44,985 nucleotides of DNA from Clostridiaceae bacterium HSG29 (GCA_030377915.1 JAUCFZ010000005.1:1-44985); one strand, 5' to 3'. Counted from the first letter of the stretch, positions 25,708 through 34,051 are shown. The notes: generated from the letters alone by a model not told the origin. Numbers and translations: made by a program.

Positions 25708-26014
25708 CTAACCAGTCCTTTATATTTTTAACATAATCTTGATAAATTAAATTATCAATGAAATCAATTTCATAATAATTTTGTTTAAGAGATTGTTTTT
25801 CATTAAAATATAAAAAATTTATATCTTCAGTTTTTAATTCAACATGTTTAGAAAAAATTAAATCGCTATCAATCATTTCGTTATTTAATCTTATTTCAGT
25901 AAATCCTCTATAAAAAAATGTAATCATTATGCTTAAAAAAATAACAATAATTCCAATAATAAAAGGCATTATAATTGCAGCTTCAATAGTATATTCGCCT
26001 TTTTCATTAAACAT
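25700..26014 (-). CDS. TadE-like pseudopilin
   Basis: The 104-residue protein begins NEKGEYTIEAAIIMPFIIG, a prepilin-peptidase site with G6 and E at +5, followed by a membrane helix (about 12-34). The EAAIIMPF phrase is typical of TadE/TadF-like minor pseudopilins. The remaining 70 residues are short, charged and extracytoplasmic. The ATG follows AAAAGGAG. It is the first of three overlapping genes. No TadA/B/C motor genes or prepilin peptidase lie in the window. Confidence 0.75.
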   Translation of the reverse strand: MFNEKGEYTIEAAIIMPFIIGIIVIFLSIMITFFYRGFTEIRLNNEMIDSDLIFSKHVELKTEDINFLYFNEKQSLKQNYYEIDFIDNLIYQDYVKNIKDWLDE

Positions 26015-26056
26015 AATCTAACTCCTTTTCTGAATTTTCTGAATAATATCTACAAG

Positions 26057-26081
26057 AAAAAAACCCCAATTATGGGATTTT
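26057..26081 (-). terminator. Terminator of the hydrogenase-sensor operon
   Basis: On the minus strand AAAATCCC pairs with GGGGTTTT around a 6-nt loop, followed by a T run. It lies 5 bp after the stop of the EAL-HDOD gene. Confidence 0.82.
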
Positions 26082-26085
26082 ATAA

Positions 26086-27300
26086 TTAATCCATTATGGT
26101 ATCAGCCCACTGAATTGATTCGAAGTATATTTCACTAAATTTATCTATTGATATATCCTTCTCATTTAAATAATTTTCTAATTTATCCATTTTTCCTCTT
26201 TCATTAATAATAATAAGAGCCAAAACATCAGATAATTCATTTCTTTCCCCAACTAATGCATCAGTAATTTCTTCATCTAAAGGAAGATTTTCCAATATAT
26301 CACTCATATCACGTCTTAATATAATGTTTATTAAAGAAAACATTCCTAAAAGAAATAATTTTTCTTTTTTATTATTCATTCCATATTCTTTAGCAAGTTT
26401 TTCAGCCTGTCTTGCACGAATTAAAGATTTTTTTAATAATTCATTTGGAGTTCCCACAGGAGACATAGCTTTTAAAAAATTAAAATAAATAATTTTTTTG
26501 CCCTCTTTTAAACCAAGTCTTGTTAATCCATCTTTTAATGATGTAATTTTTCTTCTTGAATAATATGCAACACTATTTACTATGCTTAAAATAGAATATA
26601 CTAAAGAAACATCATCTTTAGCAATTTCAGCTAAAACATCAAAATTAACTTCTTCTTTATTAAATTCTGCAAGTAATCTAGTATATGTGCTAGGAATAGT
26701 TGTAATTGAAACAGTTTCAAGCATTTCAGGTTTCATAAAATAGTACCCTTGAAACATAGTAAATCCAAGCTTTTTAGCAAATTCAAATTCTTCGTATGTC
26801 TCAACTTTCTCAGCTAACATTTTTTTATTTCTTTTTTTCATTTCTTCAGCCGTTTTAATAATTTCTTCTTTTGAAAACTCAATAAAATCAACTTTAATTA
26901 TATCAGCATAATCAAGTAATCTTATTTTTCTCTCATTATAGATAAAATCATCCATAGCAAAAACATAACCACTTTTTTTCAATTTTTTTATTACTTCTAT
27001 CAGTTCATCTGAATCGTAAATATCTTCTAAAATTTCAACAACGACTTCATCTTTTCTTAATAATAACGGAGATTTATCTAATAGTAAATCCTCAGTAAAA
27101 TTTATAAATAATTTTTTACCATTCGCTAACTTCGTAACGCCAAAATCAATTAGTAAATCTTTTAAAACTGCATTAGTAGCTACATTACCATCTTCAAATA
27201 TAGCTTCATTTTCATCACTAAATCCTCTAAATAGTAATTCATATGCAATTGTTTGATTTCTCTCATTCAATATTGGCTGTCTAGCTATCAAAGTTTTCAA
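26086..27300 (-). CDS. EAL-HDOD signalling protein (YuxH-like)
   Basis: The 404-residue protein starts at TTG 27300; AAAGGA lies 9 nt upstream and the family opening ARQPILNERNQTIAYELLFRG follows. The EAL half (about 1-195) retains FINFTED, VVEILED, AMDDF, IIKVD, AEKVET and FQGYYF, so many residues needed for c-di-GMP binding or hydrolysis are present. The HDOD half (about 200-390) has AEIAKDDVSLVYSILSIVNS and lacks an HD catalytic pair, as usual for HDOD. Members link c-di-GMP or other signals to output. It is the last gene of the hydrogenase-like sensor operon, 13 bp after the SpoIIE phosphatase gene. Confidence 0.9.
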   Translation of the reverse strand: MKTLIARQPILNERNQTIAYELLFRGFSDENEAIFEDGNVATNAVLKDLLIDFGVTKLANGKKLFINFTEDLLLDKSPLLLRKDEVVVEILEDIYDSDELIEVIKKLKKSGYVFAMDDFIYNERKIRLLDYADIIKVDFIEFSKEEIIKTAEEMKKRNKKMLAEKVETYEEFEFAKKLGFTMFQGYYFMKPEMLETVSITTIPSTYTRLLAEFNKEEVNFDVLAEIAKDDVSLVYSILSIVNSVAYYSRRKITSLKDGLTRLGLKEGKKIIYFNFLKAMSPVGTPNELLKKSLIRARQAEKLAKEYGMNNKKEKLFLLGMFSLINIILRRDMSDILENLPLDEEITDALVGERNELSDVLALIIINERGKMDKLENYLNEKDISIDKFSEIYFESIQWADTIMD

Positions 27301-27313
27301 ATCACCACATCCT

Positions 27314-28762
27314 TTATAACAATTTCATTGATATTAGAGTTACATCATCACTTATTTTATTAAAAAAATGTTCAAGTATTTCAGTTTCTAAATACTTTAA
27401 TAAATCATTTTTATTTTCTTTATTTCTATATTCTTTTAACTGAGTTTCTAATATTTCAACTGGTTTTGAATAATCAATAGGAATTTCTATAATTCCATCG
27501 GTATATAAAAATAACTCAGATCCTTTATTATATTTAATAGTTTTATAATTAAATTCTGCGTTTTCAAATAAACCAATGGGTAAATTGCTACTTATTAATG
27601 ACTCTATTCCATTATCATTTATCATATATATTTTAGGATGTCCGCAATTATAATACTTTGCTGTTCTTTCCTTAATGTCAATTATAACATAAACAGCAGT
27701 GCAATAAAAATTACTTAATACATCACTACCAGTAAAAATATTAATCAATTCTGAATTTATATTATTTAAAAGCTCATTTTCAGCAGTTTTCCCATTTAAA
27801 GTTCTTTCTACTATACCAACAATTACAGTTGTAATCAAAGCACTTGCCGGTCCATGACCAACTACGTCAGCTAAAAAAACAATATATTTATCATCAGATA
27901 TTTTTCCCCATTTATATAAATCACCACTTATTTCTGAAAAAGGATAATATCTCGCTTTAATTTCAATATTACTATCTCTATAATCATCGGATAATAATTT
28001 TAATTGAACTTTTGAAGCAATTTCAGTTTCTTTTTTCTTTTCTTCTAATATTTTCTTCTCATCAGTAACATTTCTTGAAATAGCAGCATAATATTTATTT
28101 CTTCCATTAATAACAACAGGATAAATAGAAGTTAATTGATAATAAAACGAATTATCTTTTCTTTTATTATGAAAAGTTCCATTCCAAATTAAACCTGCTT
28201 CCAATGTCTCAAGCAAATTATTATAAAACATTATATTATTTTCTCCAGATTGCAAAACTTTTGGAGTTTTACCCATTAGCTCATCTCTTTTATATCCAGA
28301 TTCTCTACAAAAAGCATCATTTACATAAATAATATTCTCATCAGTATCTGTAATCAAAATAAGATAATCTACTTTGTCAAAAAACTGATTAATAATCTCA
28401 GATTTATTTTTAAAATCCATTAATTTGTCTATCATTATTAATACTTCTTCTTTTAAAATAGGAGTACATATATAATTTTTAACTCCAAATTTAAATAACT
28501 CAGCTAAAATATTCTTATTATCTAGAACAACTATAATATCAACAAAATATTTTTTCTTTAAAAATAAAAAATTTTCTTTAATTTCAGCATCCTGCAAATT
28601 ATTAGCAATTAAAATAATAATATCAGCTTTCAGCATAGTTATTTTATCAAAATCCTCAACATTAAAAAATTTATGATAAGAATAATTCTTCTCCTCATAA
28701 AAACTATCTAAAATTTCAGTCTCATATGTATATTCACCTATAACAACAATATTATATTTCAT
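27314..28762 (-). CDS. Pseudo-receiver / PAS / SpoIIE-type PP2C phosphatase
   Basis: The 482-residue protein has three parts. Residues 1-120 fold like a receiver but lack the phospho-aspartate (ANN in its place) and the conserved lysine (CTPI), so this is a pseudo-receiver. Residues about 125-240 are a PAS domain (LILITDTDENIIYVNDAF...GKTPKVLQSGE). Residues about 270-480 are a PP2C/SpoIIE phosphatase with EISGDLYKW, FLADVVGHGPASALIT, LFLYTDGIIE and DDVTLISM; the metal-binding Asp and Gly residues are all present. Such RsbU-like enzymes dephosphorylate an anti-anti-sigma protein. The ATG follows AAGGAG. An RsbW-like ATPase is encoded upstream in the same cluster; no STAS partner is in the window. 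Confidence 0.92.
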   Translation of the reverse strand: MKYNIVVIGEYTYETEILDSFYEEKNYSYHKFFNVEDFDKITMLKADIIILIANNLQDAEIKENFLFLKKKYFVDIIVVLDNKNILAELFKFGVKNYICTPILKEEVLIMIDKLMDFKNKSEIINQFFDKVDYLILITDTDENIIYVNDAFCRESGYKRDELMGKTPKVLQSGENNIMFYNNLLETLEAGLIWNGTFHNKRKDNSFYYQLTSIYPVVINGRNKYYAAISRNVTDEKKILEEKKKETEIASKVQLKLLSDDYRDSNIEIKARYYPFSEISGDLYKWGKISDDKYIVFLADVVGHGPASALITTVIVGIVERTLNGKTAENELLNNINSELINIFTGSDVLSNFYCTAVYVIIDIKERTAKYYNCGHPKIYMINDNGIESLISSNLPIGLFENAEFNYKTIKYNKGSELFLYTDGIIEIPIDYSKPVEILETQLKEYRNKENKNDLLKYLETEILEHFFNKISDDVTLISMKLL

Positions 28763-28837
28763 TATAATCTCCTTAAATAATTATATTACTCATATACATA
28801 TACCATATTAAAGATATATAAATCTTTTATTTTTTTA

Positions 28838-29530
28838 TTATGAAATTATAGATAATACTAATTGATATACTAAAGGTATAAATACTGCAGGCAACATATT
28901 TCCAACTTTTATATTTTTATAATCAAGCATATTTAATCCAAGTCCAATTATTAGAAGTCCACCTATTGCTGACATATTTAAAATTACTGATTCAATTAAT
29001 AATGGTTTTAAAAAACTTGAAAGTAATACAATACTCCCTTGATATATAAAAACAGGAATTGCAGAAAAAATTACCCCAACGCCAATCGTTGAAGTAAAAA
29101 TAATTGCTGTTGTTCCATCTACAATTGATTTAGCAAAAAGAGTAGCATGATTCCCTGTTAATCCACTCTCTAAAGATCCTACTATTGCCATTGAACCAAC
29201 ACAATATAATAAACTTGCTGTTACAAATGATTTAGTAATCGAACTATCTGATTTATTAGATTTTTTTTCAATAAATTTTCCTAAATTCTCAAGTTTTTTC
29301 TCAATATGTATATATTCCCCTATTACTGTCCCAATACCTAATGAAATTAAAACTAAAATAACATTTTCAACATTGATCGCATTTAAAATACCTATTAATA
29401 TAACTCCTAAAGCCATGGATTTCATTATGCTTTCACTAAATCTTTTAGGTATTTTCCCATTAAAGATTATACCAATAAATGCACCTGCTATAATCGCAAC
29501 TGCATTTACAATAGTTCCAAAAATTATCAT
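28838..29530 (-). CDS. DUF554 family membrane protein
   Basis: The 230-residue protein has about six membrane segments. It matches DUF554 with the opening FGTIVNAVAIIAGAFIGIIFNGKIPKRFSESIMKSMALGVILIGI and the later GSMAIVGSLESGLTGNHATLFAKSIVDGTTAIIF. Family function is unknown; a transporter role has been suggested. The ATG lies 5 bp after the small-protein stop with no clear Shine-Dalgarno, so translation is probably coupled. It sits between the PHP-HATPase/small-protein genes and the phosphatase gene. Confidence 0.9.
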   Translation of the reverse strand: MIIFGTIVNAVAIIAGAFIGIIFNGKIPKRFSESIMKSMALGVILIGILNAINVENVILVLISLGIGTVIGEYIHIEKKLENLGKFIEKKSNKSDSSITKSFVTASLLYCVGSMAIVGSLESGLTGNHATLFAKSIVDGTTAIIFTSTIGVGVIFSAIPVFIYQGSIVLLSSFLKPLLIESVILNMSAIGGLLIIGLGLNMLDYKNIKVGNMLPAVFIPLVYQLVLSIIS

Positions 29531-29535
29531 TTATA

Positions 29536-29730
29536 TCACATCTCTTCTTCCTCATCATCCTCATCTGGATTAAATTTACCAAAAAATATTAAAAAAATTG
29601 CTACACCTATAGAAAAAGTACCGAAAAACAACCTTATATTTAAGGTTACATTTAATTTGCTCATAAGAATTAGAAAAATAATTGCAAATAACAATAGTTT
29701 AATACCTGTTTTTCTAAAGTCATATTTCAT
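29536..29730 (-). CDS. Small acidic two-helix membrane protein
   Basis: This 64-residue protein has two predicted membrane helices (about 10-26 and 34-50), a basic N-terminus and a very acidic tail, NPDEDDEEEEM. A GAGGAG site lies 7 nt before the ATG, and the gene overlaps the PHP-HATPase gene by 11 bp, so it is very likely real. I do not recognise a family. In the operon it may tether or tune the sensor proteins at the membrane, which is speculation. Confidence 0.7.
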   Translation of the reverse strand: MKYDFRKTGIKLLLFAIIFLILMSKLNVTLNIRLFFGTFSIGVAIFLIFFGKFNPDEDDEEEEM

Positions 29731-30985
29731 TATTTATCTCCTCTAATCCCTCTGCAATATAAGATTTTAACCATACTAATACATCTAAATTAGTTATCAT
29801 TATTTCTCCAAGATGTTTTTTTATTTCTTTTGTATTTAAAGTAAAAATTTCTTTATTAATCTCATGAGTATAAATCAAATCAACATCTATATTTGCATTA
29901 ATTATTGTAATTATTGTATCAGCCATATTACCTAGTGGCGCTCTATCTATATGACTTTTTTTAAATTTCGCAGTAATTTCAGTTCCAATTCCGATATCTG
30001 AATTAATAATAAATTCGCCATCACAATTTTCAGCATTTGCTTTAAAAAGTGGAATACCTAATCCAACATCTCTAGTTGTTCTTGTAGTAAAAAACGGATC
30101 AACAACATTTTCAACCATATGTTCATCCATCCCTTTTCCATCATCTTTTATTTTAATAATTAATTTATCATTATCTGAATCTTCTATAATTGATATTCTA
30201 ATATTTTTAGCTTCTGCAACTATTGAATTTCTTGCAATATCAAGAATATGAAGTGATAATTCTTTCATATAACTTCCCCTTTTTATCTCATCTATAAAAC
30301 ACTCTATTGTTTTTTCTTCAAGCTCAATTGAATATATTGGTTCGTTAATACTTCCTAAATTATGAGCATCAGAATTTCTTAAAATATAATATTTATTTTT
30401 AAATGCTATATCTGAAAGATATTTCTTTGATGTCACACCTTTTGAAATTTCAACATACCTAAAATTATACTCATCTGGAATAAACCCAAGATTAGTGATA
30501 ATACTTGCATAATTCCTGTCAACATGCGCTGGAAATATAGCACCATCAAGTTTATTAACAAGTAAATATAAATCCTTAACAGAAATATTTATTGAAGTAA
30601 GAAGTAATTCCTCTTTCTCAGCAATCACGTTATCATTTTCATCAACAATTAATTGATCACCAAATTTATCTTTTCTGTTTTTAATTTTGATTCTTTCTTT
30701 TTCTAATATTGCATTGAACAGTTTTGCTGAGCTCATATCCTTAAAAAGACAAACCATATGTACCTCTTCAATAGTTTGTACTTCAACTCCAGGAATAACA
30801 ACAATATTACATTCTTTTCCTATCTTCATTGCTGTTTCAACATTCAATAGAGAATTATGATCAGTAATTGCAATAATATCCAACTCCTTTAACATTGCCA
30901 TATGTACAATATTATTAGGTGTCATGTTATTATCTGCACATGGAGACAAACATGAATGAATATGAAGATCATAATATACTTTCAT
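29720..30985 (-). CDS. PHP-domain / HATPase fusion protein
   Basis: The start ATG 30985 follows GAGGAAG and overlaps the preceding DRTGG gene by 17 bp. The product is 421 residues. Residues 1-235 are a PHP phosphoesterase domain with the metal-ligand motifs YDLHIHSCLSPC, ITDHNS, PAHVDR and NSDAHN. From about residue 240 a histidine-kinase-type ATPase follows: N box LSLHILDIARNSI, G1 DDGKGMD, and TTRTTRDVGLGIPL. About 70 residues of unknown tail end the protein. The two activities are often encoded by separate neighbouring genes in Clostridia. The joint here keeps an in-frame ATG and a ribosome site, so a free HATPase may also be made. Confidence 0.85.
   Translation of the reverse strand: MKVYYDLHIHSCLSPCADNNMTPNNIVHMAMLKELDIIAITDHNSLLNVETAMKIGKECNIVVIPGVEVQTIEEVHMVCLFKDMSSAKLFNAILEKERIKIKNRKDKFGDQLIVDENDNVIAEKEELLLTSINISVKDLYLLVNKLDGAIFPAHVDRNYASIITNLGFIPDEYNFRYVEISKGVTSKKYLSDIAFKNKYYILRNSDAHNLGSINEPIYSIELEEKTIECFIDEIKRGSYMKELSLHILDIARNSIVAEAKNIRISIIEDSDNDKLIIKIKDDGKGMDEHMVENVVDPFFTTRTTRDVGLGIPLFKANAENCDGEFIINSDIGIGTEITAKFKKSHIDRAPLGNMADTIITIINANIDVDLIYTHEINKEIFTLNTKEIKKHLGEIMITNLDVLVWLKSYIAEGLEEINNEI
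30266..30281 (-). promoter_or_regulatory. Internal ribosome site and ATG inside the PHP-HATPase fusion
   Basis: The minus strand reads AAGGGGAAGTTATATG, ending in an in-frame ATG at 30268. The ATG opens MKELSLHILDIARNSI, where stand-alone HATPase relatives begin. A second product of about 182 residues (29720-30268) is possible. Confidence 0.55.
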
Positions 30986-31313
30986 TTTCTTCCTCATCAA
31001 TAAAAATTTTATAAATATCATGATGATCTAACTCAGTTTTTAAAATATTTATATTTTCATTATTTGCTTTTTTTACAACTTCAGCATTTATCTGAACACC
31101 ATAAGGCAAAATAATACAAGAAAATTCCATTAAAGATGCAACTGCTAAAATATTTAAATGTGCTTGAACAGTAATCCATGCATTACCACTATTACCATTT
31201 GCCATTACAAAACTTAACAAATCAGAACTATATACGCCTTTAATTTCAATACTTGCATCAGTATCTGTAATCAATTCAAATCCATAATTCGTTATTAAAT
31301 TAGATACTTTCAT
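30969..31313 (-). CDS. DRTGG-domain-like protein, copy 2
   Basis: This 114-residue cytoplasmic protein resembles the DRTGG fold seen next to hydrogenase-like genes. It has the pattern VYSSDLLSFVMANG...AWITVQAHLNILAVASLMEFSCIILPYGVQINAEVVKKANNENINIL. It is similar in plan and length to the 117-residue copy encoded at 33003. The DRTGG domain may bind a nucleotide or sense metabolites. It overlaps the hydrogenase-like gene by 14 bp and the PHP-HATPase gene by 17 bp, so all three are coupled. The ATG follows AAAAGGAG. Confidence 0.75.
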   Translation of the reverse strand: MKVSNLITNYGFELITDTDASIEIKGVYSSDLLSFVMANGNSGNAWITVQAHLNILAVASLMEFSCIILPYGVQINAEVVKKANNENINILKTELDHHDIYKIFIDEEENESIL

Positions 31314-32556
31314 TTGTTTTTCTCCTTTTTTTATTATTTAATACAACACATTTATCGATAGTAGTTTTTCCTTTTACAATATCTTCAGCAAAAGCATGAC
31401 AAGTTGGAGCTCCACATGCACCACAATTTATTTTTGGTAGTTTCTGAAATATTTTTTCTATTTTTGCCATTTTCTTAATCGCTTTATTAAAATCATTATC
31501 TAATTTCATTACATCAGAACCTTTAATTTCCTGATTCCATTCAATAATTTCTTTAGGATAATCACTAAGTACAATATCATTTTTTTCTTTTGCAACTTGA
31601 GAAAGTTTTCTAATTCTATTTTTTGCTACAAAGGAATTTTCAACATTTAATGGTCCACCCACACAACCACCTACACAAGCATAGCCTTCAAAGAAATTTA
31701 ATTTTGGTAATTTTCCCATTTCAATATTATCTAATACAGAAATTACTTCAGCAATGCCATCAACAGCAATATAATTATCAATTCCCATAGAAAAGCTTTG
31801 TCCACCAACTCTTCCCCAATTATAACCTTTAGAAGAAGATTTCAGTATATCTTTTTCAACTTCAATTTCATCATAAAGTTTTATAATTTTAGTATAAAGC
31901 TTATCAATTGCTAAAGAACCATCTACACACGATTTTTCAATTCCGATTGGAACTCTTGCACTTGTAATTTTTGCAGGACACTGGGAAATATAAAAAATAC
32001 CAATTTCTTCTGATTTAAAGTTTTTCTCTTTCATAATCTTTTTTCTCATAAGCCTAGCAGCAACTTCCATTGGAGATTCCAATTTAACAATATTGTCAAT
32101 CAAATCTTGATATCTAATTTGTATAAGTCTTGTAATTGCTGGGCAATATGTAGATATATGTAATTTATCATCTTCTTTAATTACTTTCTTCTGATAATCA
32201 CTTAAAATTTCTGCAGCATATCCAACATCATAAACATCATCAAAACCAAGATGCAAAAAAGTATTTAATACTTTATTTAAATCATAACCAATTGAAAATT
32301 GTCCATAAAGTGAAATTGCTGGTAATGCAACTGTATATTTAAATTTCTTTAAAATATCTAAACTATCAGATAATGCTCCTTTTGCATGATATGGACAAAC
32401 TTTAAGACATTCGCCGCAATCAATACATCTTTCATCAATTATTTTTGCTTTTCCATTTACTATCCTTATTGCTTCAGTAGGACATCCATCAAGGCAATGA
32501 GTACAACCATTGCAATAATCAGGTTCCAAAGTTACCGAATGCCAATACTTAGCCAT
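31300..32556 (-). CDS. [FeFe]-hydrogenase-like sensor protein lacking the catalytic cysteine
   Basis: The start is ATG 32556, after GGGGGTG; a GTG two codons earlier is less likely. The product is 418 residues. Two ferredoxin clusters come first: C15-C18-C21-C25 and C44-C47-C50-C54. Then come the hydrogenase signatures: STYCPA (C138), SQCPAK (C193), and ACVGGC (C294 and C298), which together match the four [4Fe-4S]H ligands. Y137 stands where active enzymes have the proton-shuttling Cys (TSCCP). The C-terminus has a further Fe-S motif (CGACGAPTC at 378-386 and C403). It lies between DRTGG, ATPase and PHP genes, as in sensory hydrogenase loci. H2 or redox sensing is likely, not turnover. Confidence 0.87.
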   Translation of the reverse strand: MAKYWHSVTLEPDYCNGCTHCLDGCPTEAIRIVNGKAKIIDERCIDCGECLKVCPYHAKGALSDSLDILKKFKYTVALPAISLYGQFSIGYDLNKVLNTFLHLGFDDVYDVGYAAEILSDYQKKVIKEDDKLHISTYCPAITRLIQIRYQDLIDNIVKLESPMEVAARLMRKKIMKEKNFKSEEIGIFYISQCPAKITSARVPIGIEKSCVDGSLAIDKLYTKIIKLYDEIEVEKDILKSSSKGYNWGRVGGQSFSMGIDNYIAVDGIAEVISVLDNIEMGKLPKLNFFEGYACVGGCVGGPLNVENSFVAKNRIRKLSQVAKEKNDIVLSDYPKEIIEWNQEIKGSDVMKLDNDFNKAIKKMAKIEKIFQKLPKINCGACGAPTCHAFAEDIVKGKTTIDKCVVLNNKKRRKTNESI

Positions 32557-32569
32557 ATACACCCCCGCT

Positions 32570-33010
32570 TTATTTAATAAATTTCATATTTAATTCAGTA
32601 TATTCACCAAATTTTGATTCGATTTTAAACTCATCACTGCATCTTTTCATATTTGGCAATCCCATACCAGCACCAAAGCCGAGTTCTCGCGCTTTATTTG
32701 AAGCTGTAGAATAACCTTTTTCCATTGCTAACTTTGTATCTTTAATTCCAGGGCCATTATCTCGAATCTTAATTTTTATTTCATTTTCAGTAATTGTAAC
32801 TTCAATATACCCACCTAATGAATGAATCGCTACATTCACCTCTGCCTCATAAGTAGCAATTGAAACTCTTCTAATAAGTTTATTGTCAATATTTAATTGC
32901 TTTAAAACATTTTTTATTTTACTTGAAACTTCACCAACAATTGAAAAATCATCATTTCCAACAACATACTTTAGTACAATGCCATCATTGTTAGTAATAA
33001 AACTATTCAT
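32570..33010 (-). CDS. RsbW/SpoIIAB-like anti-sigma-factor ATPase
   Basis: The 146-residue single-domain protein is a GHKL ATPase with N box TYEAEVNVAIHS, G1 IRDNGPGIKD and G2 GFGAGMGLPNMKRCSD. The length and the single domain match RsbW/SpoIIAB-type serine kinases that hold a sigma factor or antagonist. It overlaps the DRTGG gene by 8 bp and lies 13 bp before the hydrogenase-like gene. A SpoIIE phosphatase is encoded downstream in the same cluster, which supports a partner-switching circuit. The bound partner is not in the window. Confidence 0.85.
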   Translation of the reverse strand: MNSFITNNDGIVLKYVVGNDDFSIVGEVSSKIKNVLKQLNIDNKLIRRVSIATYEAEVNVAIHSLGGYIEVTITENEIKIKIRDNGPGIKDTKLAMEKGYSTASNKARELGFGAGMGLPNMKRCSDEFKIESKFGEYTELNMKFIK

Positions 33011-33353
33011 TAGAAATCCTTAACGCTTCAATTCCATTCTTAAAAAGTACACCGGATGATTCAAACATTGTAAAATTAGTAATCAAAAGAGTCATACCTC
33101 TTTCTTTTGCTAAATTTACAACTTCTTGCGGCGGAACTTTTCCTCTTACAAAAATAATTGTTCTAAGATCTAACATTTCAGCAGTTCTAATCACTTGATT
33201 ATTAACAAGTCCAGTAAGTAATGCAGTGTCCTCATTAACAAAGGCTAGTACATCACTCATTAAATCAGATGAAAAAGCAAAATTTATTGAATCATCAATA
33301 CTACCAATTAAAATTTCACCATTTATCAACTCAATCACTTTGGATATTTTCAT
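33003..33353 (-). CDS. DRTGG-domain-like protein, copy 1
   Basis: This 116-residue protein begins at ATG 33353, after GGAGG. It has a DRTGG-like pattern: SSDLMSDVLAFVNEDTALLTGLVNNQVIRTAEMLDLRTIIFVRGKVPPQEVVNLAKERGMTLLIT. It resembles the copy at 30969 in layout. The domain was first seen in phosphotransacetylase-like and CBS proteins and may sense a metabolite. It is the first gene of the hydrogenase-like sensor operon and overlaps the RsbW-like gene by 8 bp. Confidence 0.78.
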   Translation of the reverse strand: MKISKVIELINGEILIGSIDDSINFAFSSDLMSDVLAFVNEDTALLTGLVNNQVIRTAEMLDLRTIIFVRGKVPPQEVVNLAKERGMTLLITNFTMFESSGVLFKNGIEALRISNE

Positions 33354-33387
33354 ATAAACCTCCAATATAGTTATTTATTTAACAATA

Positions 33388-33416
33388 ATTATATCACAGA
33401 TTTTAATTACTTTTAA
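33388..33416 (-). promoter_or_regulatory. Sigma-A-type promoter of the hydrogenase-sensor operon
   Basis: The minus strand has TTAAAA (33411-33416), a 17-nt spacer and TATAAT (33388-33393) with an upstream TGA, giving an extended -10. It overlaps the 3' end of tmk, 34 bp before the first DRTGG gene. Confidence 0.55.
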
Positions 33417-34035
33417 GAAAATTATCAATTATAGCAATAGTATTTTTTGCAACATTTTTTATAGATTTTTCTGCATCAACAATTTTAATTCTCTCGCTAT
33501 ACATTTCAATTACTTTCATATATCCTTTATATACTCTATTATGAAAATCAATGCTCTCTAAATCAAGACGATCTTTAACTCTAACTTTACTATTAGTTAT
33601 TCTTTTTAAGCCAATTTCAGGTTTTACATCAAGAAATATAGTTAAATCAGGCATCACATCATCAATTGCAAATTTATTGATTTCAAATACTTCTTCTATA
33701 CCAATACCTCTTGCATAGCCTTGATAAGCAAGAGAAGAGTCTACAAATCTATCACATATAACAACTTTACCAGCTTTTAATGCAGGAATTACTTTTTCTA
33801 CCAAATGCTGTCTTCTTGAAGCTGCATAAAGAAGCGCTTCAGTTCTATCATCCATTTCAATATTATCTTTATTTAATATTACTTTTCTGATATCTTCTGA
33901 TATGTTTATTCCACCTGGTTCTCTAGTTAAAATAAAGTCAATATTATTCTTAATCAAATGTTTTCTTACATATTTTATTATTGTACCTTTTCCAGAACCA
34001 TCTGGTCCTTCAAATGTGATAAATTTTCCATTCAT
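33403..34035 (-). CDS. tmk: Thymidylate kinase
   Basis: The start is ATG 34035, 6 nt after GGGAG; upstream in-frame codons are not family-like. The product is 210 residues. It has the P-loop FEGPDGSGKGT (residues 8-18), DR(E/T)PGG-type TREPGG, and the dTMP-binding VICDRFVDSSLAYQG. The enzyme phosphorylates dTMP to dTDP in the cytoplasm. GKGT replaces the more common GKST, which is seen in some homologues. It lies 16 bp after the ABC ATPase gene and may be read from that operon. Confidence 0.96.
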   Translation of the reverse strand: MNGKFITFEGPDGSGKGTIIKYVRKHLIKNNIDFILTREPGGINISEDIRKVILNKDNIEMDDRTEALLYAASRRQHLVEKVIPALKAGKVVICDRFVDSSLAYQGYARGIGIEEVFEINKFAIDDVMPDLTIFLDVKPEIGLKRITNSKVRVKDRLDLESIDFHNRVYKGYMKVIEMYSERIKIVDAEKSIKNVAKNTIAIIDNFLKSN

Positions 34036-34051
34036 TTTTTCTCTCCCAATT

